Assembly (NCBI RefSeq): GCF_020150815.1
Contig: NZ_CP083723.1
Coordinates: 2,790,001 to 2,854,000, forward strand
Length of the DNA: 64,000 bases
DNA from: Haloprofundus salilacus
GTDB taxonomy: Archaea > Halobacteriota > Halobacteria > Halobacteriales > Haloferacaceae
Reading direction: 5' to 3'
Positions 7,596 to 16,273 of this stretch are shown here, in pieces. The translations under genes were made by a program, and so were the position numbers. The notes under the pieces were generated by a model. The model did not search any database. It saw only the letters and a list, made by a program, of their open reading frames with translations, and was not told where the DNA came from. The number at the start of each line of letters is the position of its first letter. The stretch's first letter is position 1.

Positions 7596-8174
7596 TCAGC
7601 CACCCCCCAGCGCGAGGACGACGCGGGCGGCGAACAGCATCGTCGCCATCCCGACGACGTCGCCGGTGGTCGTGACCACGGGACCCGCGAGCGTGTCGGG
7701 GTTCAATCCCCGCCGGTAGCCGTAGAAGACGACGCTCAGCACCGTAACGGTGAGAAGCAGGCCGGAGACAACACCGGCGATGATGGCGATGCCGACGAGC
7801 GTCCAGAGCGTCGCGACGGGTCGCCCGAGGACGACCAACACGGCGTACGCGAGCGCCGCCGCAAAGACGCTGACGAGCACGCCGTTAGCGAGCGCGGCGG
7901 CGACGGCGTTGCGGATGCGTCGGTCCGAGAGCGTGAAGTACGGTTCGACGAGACCCTGGTGGAGCGCGGAGGCGAGGCGCGCGCCGAGCGACCCGTAGAC
8001 GTTGCCGCGCGTCGCCAACAGCGCCGGAACGAGGACGATGAGACCCGCGACGCGTTTGAGTTCTGACTCCATCCCGCCGAGGACGACGCCCGCAAAGAGT
8101 CCGCCGCCGGCGCTCAAAAGGAGCACCGGCAGCGCCTCTCGGTACGCCTCCGTGACGACGTCGCGGACGGACAT
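7596..8174 (-). CDS. MgtE-type divalent cation transporter half, membrane domain only
   Basis: The 192-aa upstream partner of the adjacent half gene. It has the same helix pattern and the same two signatures in its own version: 'TRGNVYGSLGARLA' (about residue 55) and 'PVVTTTGDVVG' (about 165) with the conserved Asp. Archaeal MgtE-like proteins are often such stand-alone membrane domains; here two divergent copies are encoded in tandem, so an asymmetric dimer is likely. No CBS or N domain means that the Mg2+-sensing gate of bacterial MgtE is absent. Confidence 0.88.
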   Translation of the reverse strand: MSVRDVVTEAYREALPVLLLSAGGGLFAGVVLGGMESELKRVAGLIVLVPALLATRGNVYGSLGARLASALHQGLVEPYFTLSDRRIRNAVAAALANGVLVSVFAAALAYAVLVVLGRPVATLWTLVGIAIIAGVVSGLLLTVTVLSVVFYGYRRGLNPDTLAGPVVTTTGDVVGMATMLFAARVVLALGGG

Positions 8175-8258
8175 ACGACGACAGACGCGCGGCGACGGTA
8201 AAAGTCGGGCGGACGTGAGTGTACGGAACAGGCACGTGTCGCGCTACCATTGATCAAA

Positions 8259-9473
8259 CTACGTAGGGGATGACCGCTCGTCGTCGTCGCCGCCGACGAG
8301 AACGAGGACGCCGGTCAGCGCTGCGGCGGCAGCCATCGAGACGGCAAGCGCGGTGAACGCCACGCCGAAGTTGAACGTATCGGAGAGGATTCCGACGACC
8401 GCGGGAGCGAGCGCCCCCGCGCCCATCAGCAGTGTCCGCACTGCGCCGAGCCCGCCGCCCGCGACGCTGTCGGGGATGACTGCGACGAGGTACGCGCCCC
8501 GCACCGGTCGAAAACCGTGCGATCCGAGACCGAACGCGACGACGACGGCCCCGAGGACGAGGAAACCCGCTTCGCCGACGGCGACGAGCGCGGCGAGCGC
8601 GACCGCGGCGAGACCGAGCGTGAAGCCGATGATGGGGAGTCGGCCGACTCGGTCGCTGGCCTCGCCGGTGAGCAACTGGACGAGGCTGACGACGAACAGC
8701 ACGCTGTAGATACCGCTGGCGGCGACGGCCGAGAGACCGGCGCTTCGTTCGAGATACAGCGGGAGAAACGCGACGGCCCCGTTGTACGCGAATGAGAAAC
8801 AGACGGTGACGAGCACGAAAATCGCAAAGCGCGGCCGACGGAACAGCTCGACGTACTCACGGAGGCCAGCGCTCCCGTCGGCGGCGACGTTTCGGCTGTC
8901 GGGGACGCGCTTCGGAACGCGGAGCGCGAACGCCCCCGCGAGAACGACGCCGACGCCGCCGCCGACGAGAAACACCGCGTGCCAGTCGGCACGGGCGCTC
9001 AGCACGACGACGGCGGCGGGAGCCGCGACGCCGCCGAACGCGCCCAGCGTGTCGAGAAAGCCGAGCGCCCGACCGGTCTGCGCGGGGTACACCTGCGAGA
9101 GCAGGCGGACGGCGACGGTCTTGTGGACGCCGGTGCCGATGCCGACGAGCAGCATCGCGGCGACGACGAGCGCGAAGGGGACAGATGGAACCAACGCGAG
9201 TGCACCGATGGCGGCGACGACGGCCCCGACGGTGATGACCGTCACCGCGCCGACGTGGTCGGCGAGCGCGCCCGACGGAAACTGCATCAGCGCGTAGACG
9301 AGCATCAGCGCGGTGAACGCCGTGCCGACGACGGCGTTCGAGACGCCGTACTCGGTCTGAAATGTCCCGAACAGCGGCGGGAAGGCGTACCGAAGGAACT
9401 TCGCGAGAAACCAGATGAGCGCCGTCAGAACGAGCGCGTCGAAGCGAGCGAGCGAACGAAGACGGCGAGACAT
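8259..9473 (-). CDS. MFS transporter
   Basis: The 404-aa protein has 12 predicted membrane helices in two bundles of six. The loop between helices 2 and 3 ('GALADHVGAVTV') and the matching one in the second half ('GEASDRVGRLPI') are the classical MFS G-x-x-x-D-x-x-G motifs. The substrate cannot be inferred: it stands alone and no metabolic genes flank it. The C-terminus is a short acidic tail. Confidence 0.9.
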   Translation of the reverse strand: MSRRLRSLARFDALVLTALIWFLAKFLRYAFPPLFGTFQTEYGVSNAVVGTAFTALMLVYALMQFPSGALADHVGAVTVITVGAVVAAIGALALVPSVPFALVVAAMLLVGIGTGVHKTVAVRLLSQVYPAQTGRALGFLDTLGAFGGVAAPAAVVVLSARADWHAVFLVGGGVGVVLAGAFALRVPKRVPDSRNVAADGSAGLREYVELFRRPRFAIFVLVTVCFSFAYNGAVAFLPLYLERSAGLSAVAASGIYSVLFVVSLVQLLTGEASDRVGRLPIIGFTLGLAAVALAALVAVGEAGFLVLGAVVVAFGLGSHGFRPVRGAYLVAVIPDSVAGGGLGAVRTLLMGAGALAPAVVGILSDTFNFGVAFTALAVSMAAAAALTGVLVLVGGDDDERSSPT

Positions 9474-9646
9474 TCACGCTGGGGTTGTCGGCGAGCGCCA
9501 AAAGGAAACGGAAAGCGGCGGTTCATGGAGCAGTCGGCGTCGGAAGCTCGATCGGAACCGACCCGACGATGCCAAAAGTCGTGTCGTCGCTGTCGAACCG
9601 AGGATCCAGGAGAAATGGTTATCTGTATTCCATATCACACTCGCGT

Positions 9647-10039
9647 ATGGACAGAACATCGGTCGCGCTCGGAGGCGTCGTCAGCGCCGTCGCGTCGATC
9701 ATCGCCGTCGTCCTGTACGGGCCACAGGCCGCCGCACCGTGGGGTCTCCTCGCGGGAGCGGTCGTCGCGCTCCGCGCCCGCGACGCGACCGACGGCCTCT
9801 TCGACGGCGCGCTCGCCGGTCTCGTCGGCGCGGTCGGGGCCGTTCTCGCGGTCGTCGGCTTCTACGCCGTCGAAGTGTACCTACTCGTCGGCAGTGCCGA
9901 AGCCGCCGGGAACGTCGGGGCGTACTTCTCGGTTCCGAGCGTCGTGATGCTGGTTCCGTCGTTCGCGCTCGGCGGGATGCTCGCCGGCGCACTCGGCGTT
10001 GTTGTTCGAGATCGAGTCGGAGCGCGCGCCGGCGCGTGA
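9647..10039 (+). CDS. small DUF5518-like membrane protein
   Basis: The 130-aa protein is almost wholly hydrophobic, with about four membrane helices and Gly/Ala-rich turns. It fits the haloarchaeal DUF5518 type. The frame is open upstream, but the ATG at 9647 begins the membrane part and the upstream residues lack haloarchaeal character. It ends 16 bases from the convergent srp54 gene. Function unknown. Confidence 0.72.
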   Translation: MDRTSVALGGVVSAVASIIAVVLYGPQAAAPWGLLAGAVVALRARDATDGLFDGALAGLVGAVGAVLAVVGFYAVEVYLLVGSAEAAGNVGAYFSVPSVVMLVPSFALGGMLAGALGVVVRDRVGARAGA

Positions 10040-10055
10040 AAGAAGTCTCTGGCGC

Positions 10056-11441
10056 TCAGAACGGGCCGAAGCCGCCCATGCCGCCGCCACCGCCGCCCTG
10101 CTTCTCCATCTTCTTCATCATCCGCTGCATGTCGCCGTCGCCCATCCCCTGGAACTGCTTGAGCGTCTGCTCCATCATCTTGTGCTGTTCGAGCAGTTCG
10201 CGCACGGTCTCCTCGTCCCTGCCGCTGCCGCGAGAGATGCGGCGGACCTGACTCGCGCCGACGCTCCGGGGGTTCTCCATCTCGGACTCAGTCATCGAGT
10301 CCATGATGATCTCGAAGCTCCGCATACGGTTCTGGGTGACGTCCATCGCGTCGTCGGGCAGTTGGTCCATCAACCCGCCGCCGAGACCGGGAATCATGTC
10401 CATGATCTGGTCGAGCGGTCCCATCTTGTTCATCGCCTCCATCTGCTTCTGCATGTCCTTGAGGGTGAACGACCCCTTCATGATGTCCTCGGGGTCCCAG
10501 TCGTCGTCCTCGGCCTGGGTTTCGGACATCGCGCGCTCGACGCGCTCGGAGAGCTGTTTGAGGTCGCCCATCCCCAAGAGTCGGGAGATGAAGCCGTTCG
10601 GCTCGAAGCGCTCGATGTCCTGGACCGTCTCGCCCGTCCCGAGGAAGGCGATGGAGGAGTCCGTCTCGTTGACGGCGGTCAGCGCGCCACCACCTTTCGC
10701 CGTCCCGTCGAGTTTCGTGATGACGACGCCGTCGATGCCGATGGCCTCCTCGAACTGGCGGGCCTGCTCCTTCGCGCCCTGCCCGATGGCCGCGTCGAAC
10801 ACGAGGAGGCTCAGGTCGGGGGCGACGAGGTCCTCTATCTCTTCGATTTCGGCGATGAGTTCGTCTTCGAGACCGTGGCGGCCGGCGGTGTCGACGATGT
10901 GGACGTCGGCGTCCTCGGTCGCTTCGAGTCCCTCGCGGGCGATGGCGACGGGGTCGGACTCGTCGGGGTCGCCGTAGAACTCTACCTCCGCGCGTTCACA
11001 CATCTGCTTGGCCTGGTCGTACGCGCCGGGGCGGAACGTGTCGGTCTGGATGACCGCCGGTCGCAGCCCCTTCTTCGAGAACCACCACGCCATCTTCGCT
11101 GCGGAGGTGGTCTTCCCTGACCCCTGCAGCCCCGCCAGCAGGATGGTCTGCGGCTCCAGCGGAATCTCCGTGGACTCGCCGACGATGGCGACCATCTCCT
11201 CGTAGACGATTTTGAGAACGTGGTCGCGCGCGGAGGTTCCCCCCGGCGGTTCCTCCTCCAGCGCGCGGGTCTTGATGCTGTCCGACAGCTCCATCACGAG
11301 CGAGACGTCGACGTCGGCCTGGAGGAGTGAGCGCTGTATTTCCCTAACGACTGCCTCCACGTCCTCCTCGCTGAGGCGAGTCTTCCCTTGCAGCGTCTCC
11401 AACGTGCCGCGAAGGGAGCTTCCGAGATTGTCGAGTACCAT
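10056..11441 (-). CDS. srp54: signal recognition particle 54 kDa protein
   Basis: GTPase of the signal recognition particle, which binds signal sequences through its M domain and 7S RNA. The 461-aa product shows the N domain (1-90), the G domain with P-loop GLQGSGKT (104-111), '[10 protein letters not shown]', 'DTAGRHG' and 'TKLDG' motifs, and a Met-rich M domain (about 300-445) with the RNA-binding '[15 protein letters not shown]'. It ends in a Gly-rich GGMGGFGPF tail. I use the ATG at 11441, where the family N-terminus [10 protein letters not shown] begins. Its partner receptor FtsY lies 1.3 kb upstream in the same direction. Confidence 0.97.
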   Translation of the reverse strand: MVLDNLGSSLRGTLETLQGKTRLSEEDVEAVVREIQRSLLQADVDVSLVMELSDSIKTRALEEEPPGGTSARDHVLKIVYEEMVAIVGESTEIPLEPQTILLAGLQGSGKTTSAAKMAWWFSKKGLRPAVIQTDTFRPGAYDQAKQMCERAEVEFYGDPDESDPVAIAREGLEATEDADVHIVDTAGRHGLEDELIAEIEEIEDLVAPDLSLLVFDAAIGQGAKEQARQFEEAIGIDGVVITKLDGTAKGGGALTAVNETDSSIAFLGTGETVQDIERFEPNGFISRLLGMGDLKQLSERVERAMSETQAEDDDWDPEDIMKGSFTLKDMQKQMEAMNKMGPLDQIMDMIPGLGGGLMDQLPDDAMDVTQNRMRSFEIIMDSMTESEMENPRSVGASQVRRISRGSGRDEETVRELLEQHKMMEQTLKQFQGMGDGDMQRMMKKMEKQGGGGGGMGGFGPF

Positions 11442-11589
11442 TTGCCAAGAGTACGCCACCGAACCGGTAAAGGCTTTATTCGTCGCGGTGGCGGTCGACG
11501 CCACCTCGATCGAGTCAGGGCAGCGTGGAAAAACTCACGTCAACTGACTCGAACCGAGATTTATCCCCGCAGGCGATGCCTACATTCTC

Positions 11590-11913
11590 ATGACCAACGA
11601 CGAAGGCGAGGGACGCGAAGTGGCCGACGACGACCAGCCGACCGACGCGGGTGCGACGCGCGACGAGGGACAGTCGCCCACTGGCGACAGCACGACTGGG
11701 TGGGAGGAGGCCGGTCGGATGGAACTCAACCCGGACGCCTTCCTCGAAGCCGAGGACGGGTACGCCATCGAATGTCCTGAGTGCGGGTCGCAGACGCCGC
11801 TGATGCGGGTCGTCGAAACCGGCCGATGCGACGGTTACCGCGGTGACACCGTCCAGTGTAGCGCGCTCTTGCGCGTCGAACTCGCGTGGAAGTCCGAGGG
11901 CGAACCGGAATGA
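11590..11913 (+). CDS. small cysteine-containing haloarchaeal protein
   Basis: The 107-aa protein has a disordered acidic first half (residues 1-40) and a compact second half with 'CPECG' and two further cysteines ('GRCDGY', 'VQC'), which could together bind one zinc ion. A TATA-like TTTATCC about 27 bases before the ATG predicts a leaderless transcript. It lies between srp54 and ftsY on the opposite strand, interrupting what is otherwise a targeting cluster. No function recognised. Confidence 0.72.
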   Translation: MTNDEGEGREVADDDQPTDAGATRDEGQSPTGDSTTGWEEAGRMELNPDAFLEAEDGYAIECPECGSQTPLMRVVETGRCDGYRGDTVQCSALLRVELAWKSEGEPE

Positions 11914-11962
11914 GACGGGCGGGTCGGGTCGAACCACTCCGGTGCGGCGGCGGCCCGCCGGC

Positions 11963-12610
11963 TCAGACGATCACCACGCGAACGTTGTCGACGAAGTGAG
12001 TTGCGTCGGCCTCCCAGACGACGGCCACGCCGACCGCGAGATACAGCCTGTCGGTCCGGAGGTGCTCCGGGGACCACTCGAAACCGTAGTCGTGCCAGCC
12101 GGCGGTCTGGTGGAGCGGTTCGCGGAGACCGCCGCCGGTCGGCGCGCCGGTCTCGCCGGGGGCGGGAAAGTCCTCCTCGCGAGTCGGCTCCTCCGGACCG
12201 AGGTACAGAGTGAGGTTTCGGAGCGTGTTGAAGCTCTCAGATTCGCTCCACGCGTTGACCGAGACGCGGAACGTCTCCGTTCGCTCGGCGTCGAGTTCGA
12301 CGGGGCGGACAGCCCACGCCACACCGTCATCGTGGTCGCCTTCGGTGAAGATGCGGAGGCTCCAGTCGCCCCCGTCGGCCCGCTCGTCGGATCGCTCGAC
12401 CGTCCACTCGAACTCATCGACCGACACCTCCGAGCCAATCGCCGCCCGCGTCTTCCAGCCGTCGAGCGGTGACTCGAACCCCTCGTCGACCAGCGGCCCG
12501 TCCGGTTCGCCGTTCGTCGGGGCGCGAAGACAGCCCGCGAGGGGGAGACCGCCCGCGATAGCCAGCGAACTGGTTTGAAGCGCGTCACGGCGAGAGAGTC
12601 TCTGCGTCAC
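11963..12610 (-). CDS. putative Tat-exported lipoprotein with a jelly-roll-like domain
   Basis: The 215-aa product, starting at GTG, carries a twin-arginine signal (SRRDAL) and a lipobox (LAGC near residue 27). The mature part ('GFESPLDGWKTRA', 'DWSLRIFTEG', 'FVDNVRV') reads like the carbohydrate-binding jelly-roll fold seen in extracellular haloarchaeal proteins: a damaged-by-distance CBM-like beta-sandwich, with no catalytic motif. I place the start at 12610 so that the signal is N-terminal. The gene sits between ftsY and the convergent 107-aa gene, with no functional link to targeting visible. Confidence 0.75.
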   Translation of the reverse strand: MTQRLSRRDALQTSSLAIAGGLPLAGCLRAPTNGEPDGPLVDEGFESPLDGWKTRAAIGSEVSVDEFEWTVERSDERADGGDWSLRIFTEGDHDDGVAWAVRPVELDAERTETFRVSVNAWSESESFNTLRNLTLYLGPEEPTREEDFPAPGETGAPTGGGLREPLHQTAGWHDYGFEWSPEHLRTDRLYLAVGVAVVWEADATHFVDNVRVVIV

Positions 12611-12732
12611 ACTCGCGGCTCTCACCGGTCCGAGAAAAGAGTATCCGCCGAGTGCAGAGTCGGACGGGAGACGCGACAGTCGGAGTGAGGTGTGAAACGG
12701 AACCGCACGAGCGCGACCGGATGCCCGAGGAG

Positions 12733-14070
12733 CTACTCCTCGTCTTCGAGGAGGCTCGCGACGAGTTCTTCGGGGATGAACCGCTCGATGTCGTCGTACT
12801 CCTGGCCCGTTCCGAAGAAGAGAATCGGCTTCCCGGTCACGTAGGCGATGGAGATGGCCGCGCCGCCCGAGGAGTCGGCGTCGGCTTTCGTCAGAATTGC
12901 GCCGTCGATTTCGGCCGTCTCGTCGAACTTCTTCGCGCGCTGGACGGCGTCCTGTCCGGCGACCGCTTCGTCGACGAACAGCGTCATGTCCGGGCCGACG
13001 ACGCGGTCTATCTTCTCCAACTGCGCCATCAGGTCGTTGGAGGTGTGGAGCCGACCGGCGGTGTCGCCGAGGACGATGTCGATGTCGTGGGCCTCGGCGT
13101 ACTCGACGGCGTCGTAGATGACCGCCGCCGGGTCGCCGCCCTGCTCGTGGGAGATGAGTTTCCGGTCGAGGTTCTCGGCGTGCTTGCGGATCTGCTCGTT
13201 CGCGCCTGCTCGGTAGGTGTCGCCGTTGGCGAGCACCGTCGAGTAGCCGTGTTCTTCGAAGTACTCCGAGAGTTTGGCGATGCTCGTCGTCTTCCCGACG
13301 CCGTTGACGCCGGTGAAGATGATAGTGACCGGCTTGTCGGCCTCGGCGATGCGCTGGTCGAAGTCGAATTGGCCGACGCTGATGACGTCGAGCAGCGCGT
13401 CGTGCAGCGCCTCCTCGACGAGTTGCGCCGTCGTCTGCACCTGCTTGCGCGTGGTACCGAGCATCTTCTCGCGGATGGTGTCGAGCATCTGCTCGGCGAC
13501 GCCCATCTCTACGTCGCTCTGCAGCAGCGCCATCTCCAGTTCCCACAGCGGTTGTTCGAGGTCCTCCTCCTCGATGATGATGCGGCCGGTAGCGAACGCC
13601 GCCGCGCGCTTCAGTCGGCCGGGACCCGACTGCTCTTCCTCCTGGTCTTCGACGACGGACTCCTCGGGAACCGGTTCGGGCGTCGACTCCGCCGACGATT
13701 CGGCGACGGTCTCGGCGGCGTCCGCCTTGGCGTCGGGATCTTTGGCGTTCTCGGCGACGGCCTGCGCCGACGGTGCGCTCTCGTCGGGGTCGGCCGTCTC
13801 GGTCGCTTCGGCGACGGTGTTGGCGTGCACCTGTTGCGGCGAAGTCGGGTCCGGTTCCGACGCTTCGGAAGCACCGCTCCCGGCGGAATTCGCCTCGGTG
13901 TCGGCGGCGTCGACGGAATCGGCCGGTGCGGCGGTGTCGGCTTCGGTCGCGTCCGTCGCGGCCGCATCGGCCGTCTCGGCGTCGACCCCTTCGGCCTCGG
14001 CTTTCTCCTCGGCGGTCTCCTCAACGTCTTTGCGGAAGCTGTTGAGCTTCTTTTTCAGTCCGTCGAACAT
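12733..14070 (-). CDS. ftsY: signal recognition particle receptor FtsY
   Basis: Membrane-docking GTPase that receives the SRP-ribosome complex. Of 445 aa, the first ~145 are a low-complexity Ala/Glu/Asp-rich acidic region after a short amphipathic start (MFDGLKKKLNSF), which is the membrane-contact A domain of haloarchaea. The NG domain follows, with P-loop GVNGVGKTT (about 254-262), 'DTYRAGANEQ', 'DTAGRLHT' and 'TKADADSSGGAA'. The C-terminus 'FIPEELVASLLEDEE' is typical. Downstream of pfdA by 15 bases in the leftward operon. Confidence 0.97.
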   Translation of the reverse strand: MFDGLKKKLNSFRKDVEETAEEKAEAEGVDAETADAAATDATEADTAAPADSVDAADTEANSAGSGASEASEPDPTSPQQVHANTVAEATETADPDESAPSAQAVAENAKDPDAKADAAETVAESSAESTPEPVPEESVVEDQEEEQSGPGRLKRAAAFATGRIIIEEEDLEQPLWELEMALLQSDVEMGVAEQMLDTIREKMLGTTRKQVQTTAQLVEEALHDALLDVISVGQFDFDQRIAEADKPVTIIFTGVNGVGKTTSIAKLSEYFEEHGYSTVLANGDTYRAGANEQIRKHAENLDRKLISHEQGGDPAAVIYDAVEYAEAHDIDIVLGDTAGRLHTSNDLMAQLEKIDRVVGPDMTLFVDEAVAGQDAVQRAKKFDETAEIDGAILTKADADSSGGAAISIAYVTGKPILFFGTGQEYDDIERFIPEELVASLLEDEE

Positions 14071-14085
14071 TGGAGCTACTAGGGA

Positions 14086-14562
14086 TTACTCGTCGTCGCT
14101 CTCCTCCTGCTGCATCTGCTGCATCTGCTGCATCTGCTGCTGCTGGAGGCGCTGTTGAAGTTGCTGGGCTTGCTGTTCGATCTCGTCGCTCTCGTCTTCG
14201 AGGTCGCGAATCTCGCCTTCGACGCCCGCGATGCGCTCGTCGACGGCGTCCTGCTTGCTTCGGAGCGCCTCGATTGCGCCGTCGCGTTCCTGCTCGGCCG
14301 CGTAGTTGCCGCCGAGGCTGACGACGACCTCGTCGATGTCCTGAACTTCCGCGCGGACGTACGCGCCGCCGCCGAGGGGCACCTGGACGGTGGAGCCGGT
14401 TTCGAGCGTCTCGAGCGCCTCGATGGCCTCGTCCATCTCGGTTTTCTCCTGTTCGAGGTCGGAGACGTCGGCTTCGAGTTCCTCTATCTCCTCGTCGATT
14501 GCCTGCAGTTCCTGCGAGAGCTGCTGGAGTTGCTGCTGACCGCCGCCGCCGCCGCCCATCAT
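14086..14562 (-). CDS. pfdA: prefoldin subunit alpha
   Basis: Subunit of the hexameric jellyfish-shaped prefoldin chaperone, which passes nascent proteins to the thermosome. The 158 aa form two long coiled coils (about 8-50 and 95-140) around a beta hairpin ('VQVPLGGGAYVRAEV', 'VVSLGGNYAAEQ'). Unusual features are a Gly-rich start (MMGGGGGG) and a Gln/Met-rich C-terminal tail encoded by a short tandem repeat. The start overlaps the L18Ae stop by ATGA. Fifth gene of the rpl39e operon. Confidence 0.95.
   Translation of the reverse strand: MMGGGGGGQQQLQQLSQELQAIDEEIEELEADVSDLEQEKTEMDEAIEALETLETGSTVQVPLGGGAYVRAEVQDIDEVVVSLGGNYAAEQERDGAIEALRSKQDAVDERIAGVEGEIRDLEDESDEIEQQAQQLQQRLQQQQMQQMQQMQQEESDDE
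14107..14144. repeat. 9-base tandem repeat in the 3' end of pfdA
   Basis: About four units of CTGCTGCAT-like sequence, read on the minus strand as repeated Gln-Gln-Met codons. This is the only short tandem repeat I see in the coding part of the window, and it could change length by replication slippage. Confidence 0.75.
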
Positions 14563-14735
14563 TGTGCGGTCACCTCGTCGAGTTCGACCTGCATACGCTT
14601 GAGGCCGTGTTCGCTGCCGAAGCGCGAGAGGGCGTACTCGCGGGCGACGTTCTCGTTTGTGGCTTCGATATTCTTCGTAAACGTCCGATAGCCGTCGCGG
14701 CTTCGGAAGCGGCCGCGTACAGTAAACTGACTCAT
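14559..14735 (-). CDS. rpl18a: 50S ribosomal protein L18Ae (LX/L20a)
   Basis: The 58-aa archaeal ribosomal protein of the eL20/LX family ('QFTVRGRFRSRDGYRTF' at the start, 'ALSRFGSEHGLKR' near the end). It is a small protein of the large subunit, usual length for Halobacteria. The ATG at 14735 is chosen because the family starts MSQFTVRG; the frame is open upstream but opposite aIF6. It is 97 bases after tif6 and overlaps pfdA by four bases. Confidence 0.95.
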   Translation of the reverse strand: MSQFTVRGRFRSRDGYRTFTKNIEATNENVAREYALSRFGSEHGLKRMQVELDEVTAQ

Positions 14736-14832
14736 GGAAAAGCGTGGGGTAGCGAGCCGGAAGTATCTTCCTACTCGGCGAGTCGAGCGGGCGGTGGAAC
14801 TGGGAGACGCGGCCGCCAAAATTCGATGAGCC

Positions 14833-15498
14833 TCAGTCGATGTAACCGAGCGTCTCCTCGATGCGGCCCAGTTCCGGCCCGGTCGTCTCCTCGCCGACGA
14901 CGTAGCTTTCGTCGTTGGCGACGAGTCCGGAGCCGACCAGCGGCGCGCCGTAGTTGACCGTGCCGATGTCGGCGTACACGTCGAGGTGTTCTTCGAGCGC
15001 CTCCAGTTCCGGTTCCCGGGATTTTGGGTGACAGAGGACGCCGGTGTTGTTGGCGACCGCTGCGGTGCCGATGGTGCGAACGTCGCCGAGGTCGCCGCGC
15101 TCGACCGGGACCGAAAGCGCCTCCTCGACGGCGGTAACGGCCTCGTCGTCGAGGTCGGGGTGGACCCACGCGCCGTAGTCGTTGGCCAGAACGACGTTTC
15201 CGGCGGCGTTGATGCGTCCCGGCAGCGGGACGACCGGCAGGTCGGTGGCGTCGGCGATGCGCTCGCGTTCGCGGTCGGTGGCACGACCTGAGACGAGAAT
15301 CCCGTTCTCGTTGCCCATCGACAGCGCACCGACGGTTCCCGACCCGCCGACTGTAGTCGGCACTGCGGGGACGTCGAACTCGTCGGCCAGCGAGGAGACG
15401 AGTTCGTCGTCGGCGTCCGGGCGGACGAGCAGGCAGTCGTTCGTCGCACGGGTGAAGACGCCGACGTACGACGACCCTGCGAAGGAGGCGCGGAGCAC
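14833..15498 (-). CDS. tif6: translation initiation factor aIF6
   Basis: Ribosome anti-association factor that binds the large subunit near L14/L24 and keeps subunits apart. The 221-aa protein shows the fivefold pseudo-symmetric repeats of the family ('[13 protein letters not shown]', '[13 protein letters not shown]', '[14 protein letters not shown]', 'NNTGVLCHP', '[14 protein letters not shown]'). It starts with GTG three bases after the L31e stop. Co-transcription with L31e, L39e and L18Ae is a classic archaeal order. Confidence 0.97.
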   Translation of the reverse strand: MLRASFAGSSYVGVFTRATNDCLLVRPDADDELVSSLADEFDVPAVPTTVGGSGTVGALSMGNENGILVSGRATDRERERIADATDLPVVPLPGRINAAGNVVLANDYGAWVHPDLDDEAVTAVEEALSVPVERGDLGDVRTIGTAAVANNTGVLCHPKSREPELEALEEHLDVYADIGTVNYGAPLVGSGLVANDESYVVGEETTGPELGRIEETLGYID

Positions 15499-15501
15499 CG
15501 T

Positions 15502-15780
15502 TTACTCTGCCGGTTCGGCTTCGACGACGGCCTCGCCGTCCTCGTCGAACCGTGCGGCGCGGACGCGAAGCTTACGCGGCGGGTTCTGGCGACCCTCCGC
15601 CCAGACAGCCTCGTTAAGCGAGGGTTCGAGGCGGACGGCGTCTTCGTCGACGTTGAAGTTCTTCGCGAGGTGCTGGCGGATGATGGTCATCGCGCGGTCG
15701 GCGCGCTTCTGGACGGCGACTTTCTTGACGCCGCGAAGCGGGACGGTGACGACGCGTTCTTCGAAATCACTCGCGCTCAT
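15502..15780 (-). CDS. rpl31e: 50S ribosomal protein L31e
   Basis: The 92-aa large-subunit protein eL31, located at the exit of the peptide tunnel, where SRP and chaperones dock. The signature 'VTVPLRGVKKVAVQKRADRA' region (residues 10-29) and 'DEDAVRLEPSLNEAVWAEG' are typical. The C-terminus is acidic as in other haloarchaea. The ATG shares one base with the L39e stop. Confidence 0.97.
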   Translation of the reverse strand: MSASDFEERVVTVPLRGVKKVAVQKRADRAMTIIRQHLAKNFNVDEDAVRLEPSLNEAVWAEGRQNPPRKLRVRAARFDEDGEAVVEAEPAE

Positions 15781-15932
15781 TATTCGTCAGTGTCGCTTCG
15801 CCGCCAGTTGCGACGCTTGGGGTTCCGCGTGACTTGCATGTCCGTCTTCAGCATGACCCACGTGGGGACGCGGCTGTTCTGGCGCTCCAGTTTCGCCAGC
15901 CGCTTCTTCTTGGCTTTCGATTTTTTACTCAT
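15780..15932 (-). CDS. rpl39e: 50S ribosomal protein L39e
   Basis: The 50-aa basic protein eL39 that lines the nascent peptide tunnel. It starts [15 protein letters not shown], and the end '[15 protein letters not shown]' with the WRR signature is typical. First gene of the leftward operon rpl39e-rpl31e-tif6-rpl18a-pfdA-ftsY, with the promoter TATA box 29 bases before its start. Confidence 0.97.
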   Translation of the reverse strand: MSKKSKAKKKRLAKLERQNSRVPTWVMLKTDMQVTRNPKRRNWRRSDTDE

Positions 15933-15956
15933 AGTAGCAGTGGATTCCGCTGCGCG

Positions 15957-15966
15957 ACATAAAATC
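15957..15966 (-). promoter_or_regulatory. TATA box of the rpl39e operon
   Basis: Read on the minus strand, GATTTTATGT is centred 29 bases before the rpl39e ATG. Archaeal transcription starts about 25-30 bases after the TATA box, so the message would be leaderless or have only a few untranslated bases. Confidence 0.6.
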
Positions 15967-16150
15967 TTGTTCCTTCGCGTCGCGGCTGCGTCACCCAGTC
16001 GCACGTCCCGTCGTGACAGTCGGTCCAGCAGCCACGTTTGGGAATTCGTCGAGTACGCTGCGGGAGCCGGTCGTGAACGGCGATCCCCCGAAGTACTCTC
16101 GAATCGACCGTCGGACCGGTCTTTGTTTGTTCTCGACGGCTGCTGCGCGC

Positions 16151-16169
16151 GTTCGAACCATATTCGAAC
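16151..16169. promoter_or_regulatory. operator-like inverted repeat
   Basis: GTTCGAA-CCATA-TTCGAAC, a perfect 7-5-7 inverted repeat, with about 75 bases between it and the TATA box of the HalOD1 gene. Size and symmetry suit a dimeric helix-turn-helix repressor; no repressor gene lies next to it. Confidence 0.4.
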
Positions 16170-16242
16170 CGTGCCGGTAGTGCGACACAGCACCGATTTT
16201 TAAATTTATTTAAATGTAATCTAATTATTATTTTATAGGTAA

Positions 16243-16252
16243 GATATAAATA
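16243..16252 (+). promoter_or_regulatory. TATA box of the HalOD1 gene
   Basis: GATATAAATA is centred about 27 bases before the ATG at 16274 inside a very A+T-rich stretch. This predicts a leaderless mRNA. Confidence 0.6.
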
Positions 16253-16273
16253 AAGTAGCCGAGTAACTATTGT

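Larger units (their letters stand above)
15933..16273. other. intergenic region between rpl39e and the HalOD1 gene
   Basis: The 341 bases contain the rpl39e promoter at the left, an inverted repeat at 16151-16169, and a strongly A+T-rich stretch (16197-16260) that holds the HalOD1 promoter. I see no convincing ORF or RNA gene in it. Confidence 0.6.

Noticed and set aside
5826-8066. Long plus-strand frames at 5826-6953 and 6978-8066
   Set aside because: Shadows of minus-strand membrane protein genes; Arg/Asp-rich antisense of hydrophobic codons.
11963-13546. A 527-codon minus-strand frame covering the lipoprotein gene and the 3' half of ftsY
   Set aside because: Only the last ~215 codons have a signal peptide and protein-like composition. 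The rest is an Arg-rich out-of-frame shadow of ftsY.
16151-16169. TTCGAACC resembling a tRNA T loop
   Set aside because: No acceptor, D or anticodon stems can be built around it; the repeat is better read as an operator.
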